Part shown: piece by piece, positions 6,084 to 10,863 of the stretch
Layout of the letters: the number at the start of each line of letters is the position of its first letter
Position numbering within the stretch: the stretch's first letter is position 1
NCBI GenBank assembly: GCA_016198945.1
Contig: JACQHO010000043.1
Span: 1-10,863, forward strand
DNA from: Nitrospirota bacterium
Lineage (GTDB): Bacteria > Nitrospirota > Nitrospiria > JACQBZ01
Length of the DNA: 10,863 bases
Direction of reading: 5' to 3'
Translations under genes and position numbers: made by a program
Notes under the pieces: model-generated
The model's input: only the letters and a program-made list of their open reading frames with translations
The model's database searches: none
Told to the model about the DNA's origin: nothing

Positions 6084-7397
6084 TTGCCTGAGATCTGGAT
6101 AGAATTAGTATCAATTTTCATGCTCATACTGCTAAACGGATTCTTTGCCTGTTCCGAAATCGCCATTATTGCGGTCCGCCGCAGCAGAATCAAGCAATTG
6201 CTTGAGCAGGGAGATCGTCGGGCCGGGTTTGTTCATCAGCTCCAGGAAGATATGGAACGCTTTTTGGCGACGATCCAGATCGGCGTTACGGTTGTGAGTT
6301 CCTTGGCTGCGGCTGTGGGCGGTGTTTTTGCGATCGAAATATTAAAGCCCGTGATCCGGCGGATTCCCAACGAAACAGTTCAGGGCGCCAGCGAAGCCCT
6401 GGCGGTGGGAACGGTCGTTCTGGTGATATCCTACTTTTCACTCATCATGGGTGAACTGGTTCCAAAATCACTTGCATTAAAATATTCGGAACCCATTGCG
6501 CTGGGGGTCGCCCGTCCGATCGTCTGGATGTCGAAGATCAGCTCGGCCTTTATCAAAATTCTGACGGTCTCGAGTCGTCTTCTTCTGCTCTTCTTCAAAG
6601 GGCCCGTTTCGCATGAGAAAACGTTTGTATCCGAGGAGGAGATAAAAATCCTGATCCGTGAGGGTCGTGAAAAAGGGATATTTGACCAGGCCGAACAGGA
6701 TCTGATCCACAGCGTTTTTGAATTCACGGATATTTCGGTCAAGGAGGTGATGATTCCCCGTCCGAAAATGCATGCCGTTCCGATTGATATGCCCCTGGAG
6801 GAACTGTTAAAGGTTGTGACGACCTACAAATTTTCCCGTTATCCGGTTTATCGAAGAGGGATCAATGAAATCGTCGGCGTCCTTTATTTCAAGGACCTCA
6901 TGGGCCAGCTGGTCAGCAAGGAACCGGTCGTTTTAAAGGATCTCATCCGTCCGGTCTATTTCGTTCCGGAGACGATGAAGGTGAGTCATTTGCTAAAAGA
7001 ACTGCAGCGCCGGCGGATCCAGATGGCCGTGGTCGTGAACGAATACGGAAGCGTCGAGGGGCTCGTCACGATGGAGGATCTGGTTGAAGAAATTGTGGGG
7101 GAGATTCAGGACGAGGTCGAACGCGGCGAGCGGCCGGTCGAACGGCTGAAAGACGGTTCCATGGTGGTGGATGCCTCGATGTCCGTCCGCGATCTTCAGA
7201 ATGACTACGGTCTTTCTCTTCCGGAATCGTCCGAATACGAAACGCTCGGCGGATTCTTTCTTTCACAGATTCAAAGCATTCCCCGCGGCGGGGAGATCAT
7301 TCAGCATGGAAAGTATAAGTTTACCGTCGTCGACATGGCCGATCGCCGAATCGCCAAGGTGAAGATCGAGAAAATTCCGGAGAAGGTTCCCTCCTGA
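6084..7397 (+). CDS. CNNM/CBS/CorC-HlyC domain membrane protein (UPF0053 family)
   Basis: This is an inner-membrane protein of the CNNM/CorC family, linked to Mg2+/Co2+ transport or efflux in studied members; the old name hemolysin C does not imply a toxin. The 437 residues fall in the family order. The CNNM membrane domain spans about 1-190, with LNGFFACSEIAI (17-28), RFLATIQIGVT (59-69) and GELVPKSLALKYS (123-135). Two CBS motifs follow (about 222-340), with VMIPRPKMHAVP and NEYGSVEGLVTMEDLVEEIVGEI. The C-terminal CorC_HlyC domain (about 350-430) includes YETLGGFFLSQIQSIPRGGE. The start is TTG 6084, supported by AAAGGGG about seven bases upstream; the nearest in-frame ATG (Met13) would cut into the first membrane helix. 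It runs away from the sulfur operon and seems functionally unrelated. Its stop touches the pabC stop. Confidence 0.9.
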   Translation: MPEIWIELVSIFMLILLNGFFACSEIAIIAVRRSRIKQLLEQGDRRAGFVHQLQEDMERFLATIQIGVTVVSSLAAAVGGVFAIEILKPVIRRIPNETVQGASEALAVGTVVLVISYFSLIMGELVPKSLALKYSEPIALGVARPIVWMSKISSAFIKILTVSSRLLLLFFKGPVSHEKTFVSEEEIKILIREGREKGIFDQAEQDLIHSVFEFTDISVKEVMIPRPKMHAVPIDMPLEELLKVVTTYKFSRYPVYRRGINEIVGVLYFKDLMGQLVSKEPVVLKDLIRPVYFVPETMKVSHLLKELQRRRIQMAVVVNEYGSVEGLVTMEDLVEEIVGEIQDEVERGERPVERLKDGSMVVDASMSVRDLQNDYGLSLPESSEYETLGGFFLSQIQSIPRGGEIIQHGKYKFTVVDMADRRIAKVKIEKIPEKVPS

Positions 7398-8261
7398 TCA
7401 GGTCCGGCATTCCCATCGCACCCGGTCCCGGTAAGCTTCGTGGAGGAAGCGGGTGATCGGACCCGGTTTCCCGTGGCCGATCCTCTTCCCATCGGCTTGG
7501 GTGACCGGCATGATTTCCATAGACGTGTTGGTGAGAAAACATTCATCCGCTTTGTAAAGGTCGGAAGGCCGGAGACGGGTTTCATGCAGCGGGATCCGAT
7601 TCTTTCCGGCCAACTCAATGACCACCTGACGAGTAATCCCCTCCAAAATGCCCAGTTCGGCCGCCGGAGTGTAAAGCCGGCGATCTTTGACCAGAAAAAG
7701 ATTGCTGATGCTTCCCTCGGCCAGATGACCGTCGAGCGAGAGCATCAATCCTTCCTCGGCATGATTCTGTTTGGCCTGGATTTTGGCCAGGATATTGTTC
7801 AGAAAATTCATGGATTTGATCCGGGGGTCCACAGACTGACGCGGGGTGCGGCGGACCGATACGACCGAGAGGTTCAATCCGCGGCGATACTGTGAAACGG
7901 GGTAGCCGTTAAAGGTCTTTGGGACAATGACAAGGGTCGGTTTTCGGCAGAGCGCAGGATCCAACCCGATCGGTCCTACGCCGCGCGAGATACAGATCCG
8001 GATCATAGCGTTATGTAGATGATTGACCGAGAGGGATTGATAAAGCAACCGCCGCAGCCTGGGAAAGGGGTGAGGGACGGTGATCTCAAGTCCTTGGGCC
8101 GATTCCTTTAGGCGCGATAAGTGTTCGTCAATGCGAAAGAGGCAACCGTCATAAGCGCGGAGGGTTTCAAAGACGCCGTCACCGTAGAGGAAGCCGTGAT
8201 CCAGCACGGAAACCACTGCTTTTTGTTCAGGGACAAACCTGTGGTTGAGGAAAATTCGCAT
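7398..8261 (-). CDS. pabC: Aminodeoxychorismate lyase (class IV PLP aminotransferase fold)
   Basis: This cytosolic PLP enzyme would split 4-amino-4-deoxychorismate into p-aminobenzoate and pyruvate for folate synthesis. The 287 residues show the class IV fold: DHGFLYGDGVFETLRAYDG (21-39), the PLP lysine K149 within RIKSMNFLNNILAK, EGSISNLFLV (182-191), GILEGITRQVV (204-214) and DECFLTNTSMEIMPV (239-253). Fold class IV also contains branched-chain and D-amino-acid aminotransferases, and sequence alone separates them poorly. The call rests on its position six bases after pabB. No strong Shine-Dalgarno precedes ATG 8261, so translation is probably coupled to pabB. Its stop codon shares the TGATCA palindrome with the gene arriving from the left. 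Confidence 0.8.
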   Translation of the reverse strand: MRIFLNHRFVPEQKAVVSVLDHGFLYGDGVFETLRAYDGCLFRIDEHLSRLKESAQGLEITVPHPFPRLRRLLYQSLSVNHLHNAMIRICISRGVGPIGLDPALCRKPTLVIVPKTFNGYPVSQYRRGLNLSVVSVRRTPRQSVDPRIKSMNFLNNILAKIQAKQNHAEEGLMLSLDGHLAEGSISNLFLVKDRRLYTPAAELGILEGITRQVVIELAGKNRIPLHETRLRPSDLYKADECFLTNTSMEIMPVTQADGKRIGHGKPGPITRFLHEAYRDRVRWECRT

Positions 8262-8267
8262 GAGGCG

Positions 8268-9728
8268 CTACCGCACCTGTTTGAGTGCGTTCAACAAGGC
8301 TTCGGCTTTATAGAGCGTTTCTTGATATTCGCGTTCGGGTTCCGAGTCCGCTACGATTCCACCGCCGACTTGAACGTAGGCCCGGTTGTTCTTGATCACA
8401 AACGTCCGAATAATCAGATTCAGGTCCAATTCCCCCGCCAGGCTGATGTAACCGAAGGAGCCGGTATACGGACCCCGGACCACCGGCTCCAGTTCTTCGA
8501 TAATCTCCATGCAACGGATTTTCGGCACTCCGGTGATGGTGCCGCCCGGGAAGACGGCGCGGATCACATCGAGAGCATCCCGGCCGCCTGAAAGCTCTCC
8601 ACGGATGTTCGAAACAATATGGATGACATGGGAATACTGTTCGGTCGCCATGAATTCATCCACGCAAACGCTTCCGTAACGGCAGACCTTGCCCAGATCA
8701 TTCCGTTCAAGATCCACCAGCATGAGATGCTCCGCCCGTTCTTTGTCGCTGGCCAAGAGCTCGATCCGCATTCCCTGGTCCTCGCGAGGGTCCCTCCCTC
8801 GGGGTCGGGTTCCGGCGATGGGTCGGGTTTCAACGACGCCGCCTTGCAGACGAATAAGGCGTTCCGGTGAGGCGCTGACCAGTTGGAGATCTTCCATCTG
8901 AAGAAAGCCGGCAAACGGGGAGGGGTTGATTTCGCGCAGGGCCTTGTAGAGCGACCAAGCGTTCTGAAGGAACGGAACCGAAAAGCGCTGGGAAAGGTTG
9001 GCCTGATAGATATCACCCGCTGCGATATATTCTTTGCAGCGGCGGACCCTGTCGAGGTACTGCGCCTTCGTAAAATTCGATTCGGGTTGAGCCGTCGATA
9101 GGGGATTCTGCTTTCGAGAAGGAGGTTGAACGGCGTCCAACAGCCGTTTTTCGACATGCGCGATCTTGGTCAATCCCTCTTCCAGAAGGGCCTTTCGGTC
9201 CGTATTCAGAATGCGACTGCGTGGAGGGGTGTAAATAATCCGGAGGGTCTTTTGCTCATGGTCAAATGCTATCACGGTGTCCACAAACATGACTAAAAGA
9301 TCCGGGCAGTGCAAATCATCCTTGGCCAGCCGCGGCAATTTTTCAAAAAAACGGGCGAGATCATAACTGAAAAGCCCGACCCCGCCGCCGAAAAACGGCG
9401 GCAGCCCCTCCATTTTGGGGGTTGAAAGCTCATCGAGAAGATTTTTCAGAACGGTCAAGGGTGTTCCGGGAACCGGCTCAAATTTTCCTCGACGTTTGAT
9501 CTCGACCACGGCGCCTTTTGTTTTCAAAACAAGAAACGGTTCCGTTCCCACAAAGGAGTATCGTGCGGTGTTTTTTACACCCTTGATGCTTTCCAGAAGA
9601 AAACTGTACGGGCCGTTCGCGATACGCTCGTATGCCGAAACGGGTGTTGCGGCATTCCAGGGCAGGGGCTTTACTAACGAGCCCGGAGGATCGTTATTCA
9701 GAAAATCCGCTTTTGTCCGAGCATTCAT
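8268..9728 (-). CDS. pabB: Aminodeoxychorismate synthase component I (chorismate-binding enzyme)
   Basis: This enzyme would aminate chorismate to 4-amino-4-deoxychorismate, with ammonia from a PabA/TrpG amidotransferase that is not in the window. The 486 residues cover an N-terminal domain (about 1-200, with LLES at 44-47, the Trp-pocket motif of TrpE/PabB proteins) and the chorismate-binding domain (about 220-480). The latter has GDIYQANLSQRF (238-249), RPIAGTRPRG (302-311), HLMLVDLERNDLGKV (334-348), FPGGTITGVPKIRCMEIIEELEP (393-415) and the Mg-binding tail GGGIVADSEPEREYQET. The catalytic motif reads PIAGT, with A305 where enterobacterial PabB has Lys and TrpE has Ala, so anthranilate synthase is a real alternative. 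I recall Bacillus PabB also having PIAGT; pairing with pabC decides for PabB. A TGA in frame 27 bases upstream makes ATG 9728 the first possible ATG; its ribosome site is weak. Confidence 0.8.
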   Translation of the reverse strand: MNARTKADFLNNDPPGSLVKPLPWNAATPVSAYERIANGPYSFLLESIKGVKNTARYSFVGTEPFLVLKTKGAVVEIKRRGKFEPVPGTPLTVLKNLLDELSTPKMEGLPPFFGGGVGLFSYDLARFFEKLPRLAKDDLHCPDLLVMFVDTVIAFDHEQKTLRIIYTPPRSRILNTDRKALLEEGLTKIAHVEKRLLDAVQPPSRKQNPLSTAQPESNFTKAQYLDRVRRCKEYIAAGDIYQANLSQRFSVPFLQNAWSLYKALREINPSPFAGFLQMEDLQLVSASPERLIRLQGGVVETRPIAGTRPRGRDPREDQGMRIELLASDKERAEHLMLVDLERNDLGKVCRYGSVCVDEFMATEQYSHVIHIVSNIRGELSGGRDALDVIRAVFPGGTITGVPKIRCMEIIEELEPVVRGPYTGSFGYISLAGELDLNLIIRTFVIKNNRAYVQVGGGIVADSEPEREYQETLYKAEALLNALKQVR

Positions 9729-9794
9729 GGGTTCGGTCCGGTGGCTGTTTGGATCAAGAAACGAAGCCCTGGAGACGTCTAAAAAACGTGTTCC

Positions 9795-9822
9795 ATGATA
9801 CCTTAATCCGTGAGCTTGTCAA
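9795..9822 (-). promoter_or_regulatory. Candidate sigma-70 promoter for pabBC
   Basis: On the minus strand, TTGACA (9817-9822) is followed by 16 bases and TATCAT (9795-9800). Transcription would start near 9788, giving a leader of about 60 bases before ATG 9728. No attenuator-like hairpin or leader peptide stands out in that leader. Confidence 0.55.
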
Positions 9823-9856
9823 GCATTCGGAACCTGAAGAACCGCGTGAAACAATT

Positions 9857-9885
9857 TTGACATTCCATCGGCCTGCATCTATAAT
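9857..9885 (+). promoter_or_regulatory. Exact-consensus sigma-70 promoter for the rightward unknown gene
   Basis: TTGACA (9857-9862), a spacer of exactly 17 bases and TATAAT (9880-9885) match the consensus at all twelve box positions. Transcription would start near 9892, leaving a leader of about 20 bases that includes GAAGGG ahead of ATG 9912. The pabB promoter lies back to back with it, the two -35 boxes being 34 bases apart. Confidence 0.8.
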
Positions 9886-9911
9886 GAGTTCACATACGAA
9901 GGGTTTGCGAA

Positions 9912-10863
9912 ATGGATGCGTCGTTTGCAGAGCCGGTGAAGGGTTCGGATTCCGATCCTACAATCGATTCGGAAATCGAAGTCGATAAGGAGGAGCTCAA
10001 ATCGGTCAAAGACCTTCTCTTGCAACTGACCAAAACCGCCAAAACGCTTAAAATCTATCTCCCGAATAATCCCATCTACCAGAAATTTCTTCAAGAACTC
10101 CAGAGCCGGTTCGATCTCCATCTTCAAGAATACGAAATCTTGCGGCTTAAAATCAAGCAGTATGCCCTTTATTATGAAGGGCAGGTCGTTTATGAAAACA
10201 CGAACCGACTGGAGAGCCTGGCCTTCAAACTTTTTGTGGACGGGATCCGAGAATTGACCTTTCACGAAGGGATTGACAAGGATGAAATCACAAGTCTGCT
10301 CGAAATCATCGGCCGTGAATACGATCCCAGCAATCCGGATGATGATATGGTGACGCTCTTGTGGGAAAGGAATTTTACTCATATTCGTTATCTGGTGGCG
10401 AGTGATTTCATTCAAGAAGCCGCAGTCCCGGTCGAATCCCCGGGGGCGGCGGTGGCCTTCGGAGACGTCATCCAAAAAGAAAAGCCCCCGATGAAACCGG
10501 GAGGAGGGTCGACCCATACGACCTTGCAGGAATACCTGGGCCCCAGGATGGCGGAGCAGGCCTCCCAAATTTTTGTCCTGTCGGAGGAGGAAATCACGGC
10601 TGTCAAACAGCAGATGACGCTGGAAGAGAAATTAAATCCGATCTCAATCTTAATGGGCATCCTGTCTGCCATTCTCCGTATTGAAAAGGACGATGCGGGC
10701 TTTTCAGAGGTGGTCGATATTCTTGACAATGTGCTTGAAACGCTGATGCTCCGGGGCGATTTTTGGCATTCAAAGAAAATCCTTGAACTCTTCCATGAGC
10801 GCATGGATCCGGGAAGAAATCTTCCGGAGTCCCAACGTCTCCGTCTATTGCGATCGATTGATA
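9912..10863 (+). CDS. Unidentified helical cytosolic protein, 3' end outside the window
   Basis: I do not recognise this protein with confidence. The frame is open for 317 codons from ATG 9912 to the right edge, preceded by GAAGGG nine bases upstream and an exact-consensus promoter. An acidic, Ser-rich N-terminus (about 1-30) leads into a predicted helical block: KSVKDLLLQLTKTAKTLKIYLPNN (about 33-56), then LQSRFDLHLQEYEILRLKIKQYALYYEG (about 65-92) and LESLAFKLFVDGIRELTFHEGI (about 98-119). A Pro/Gly-rich spacer around 175-205 separates a second helical block (EEITAVKQQM, ISILMGILSAIL, VVDILDNVLETLM). No signal peptide, membrane segment, catalytic motif or metal-binding motif is visible. The look resembles the N-terminal part of HEAT-repeat-like proteins found near HD or signalling genes, but that is an impression only. 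The minus-strand open frames across it are shadows. Confidence 0.75.
   Translation, partial: MDASFAEPVKGSDSDPTIDSEIEVDKEELKSVKDLLLQLTKTAKTLKIYLPNNPIYQKFLQELQSRFDLHLQEYEILRLKIKQYALYYEGQVVYENTNRLESLAFKLFVDGIRELTFHEGIDKDEITSLLEIIGREYDPSNPDDDMVTLLWERNFTHIRYLVASDFIQEAAVPVESPGAAVAFGDVIQKEKPPMKPGGGSTHTTLQEYLGPRMAEQASQIFVLSEEEITAVKQQMTLEEKLNPISILMGILSAILRIEKDDAGFSEVVDILDNVLETLMLRGDFWHSKKILELFHERMDPGRNLPESQRLRLLRSID

Noticed and set aside
7440..7895. Plus-strand open frame opposite pabC
   Set aside because: It is antisense to the class IV PLP enzyme with K149 and the other family motifs; it has no domain of its own.
9879..10804. Minus-strand open frames 9879-10568 and 10412-10804
   Set aside because: They oppose the plus-strand frame that has a consensus promoter, a ribosome site and ordinary codon use, and they cross the promoter region; no recognisable domain.

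Overview
The window is bacterial: densely packed genes, short intergenic gaps, recognisable Shine-Dalgarno sites and sigma-70-type promoters, in moderately GC-rich DNA (roughly mid-50s % by eye). No rRNA, tRNA, CRISPR array, insertion sequence or phage gene is visible. The gene families suggest a bacterium that makes sulfide for assimilation through AprAB-type APS reductase rather than CysH. A Nitrospirota or deltaproteobacterial-type lineage is my guess from gene style only; the sequence alone does not fix the taxon.

Positions 1-5877 (minus strand) hold a tight sulfur-assimilation operon, read right to left: a CymR-like Rrf2 repressor, a TauE/SafE permease, AprA, AprB, and a large siroheme [4Fe-4S] sulfite reductase that continues off the left edge. 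Gaps are 12-36 bases. AprAB would reduce APS to sulfite and the siroheme enzyme would reduce sulfite to sulfide; the permease probably moves a sulfur oxyanion, and the regulator probably tunes the operon to cysteine/sulfur status. The reductase is unusual: after its catalytic part come a helical C-terminal domain, a Pro/Glu/Ala-rich linker and the beginning of a TusA-type sulfur-carrier domain with its Cys-Pro motif.

Positions 5878-6083 are an AT-rich divergent intergenic region. It carries a near-consensus promoter for the sulfur operon, overlapped by repeated ATAAAT elements, and a weaker candidate promoter for the rightward gene. Positions 6084-7397 (plus) encode a CNNM/CBS/CorC-HlyC membrane protein. 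It converges on pabC with no intergenic base: the palindrome TGATCA supplies both stop codons.

Positions 7398-9728 (minus) are a pabB-pabC pair for p-aminobenzoate (folate) synthesis; the glutamine amidotransferase partner is not in the window. Positions 9729-9911 are a second divergent promoter region, including an exact consensus TTGACA-17-TATAAT promoter that drives a rightward, unidentified, probably helical cytosolic protein truncated by the right edge (9912-10863).
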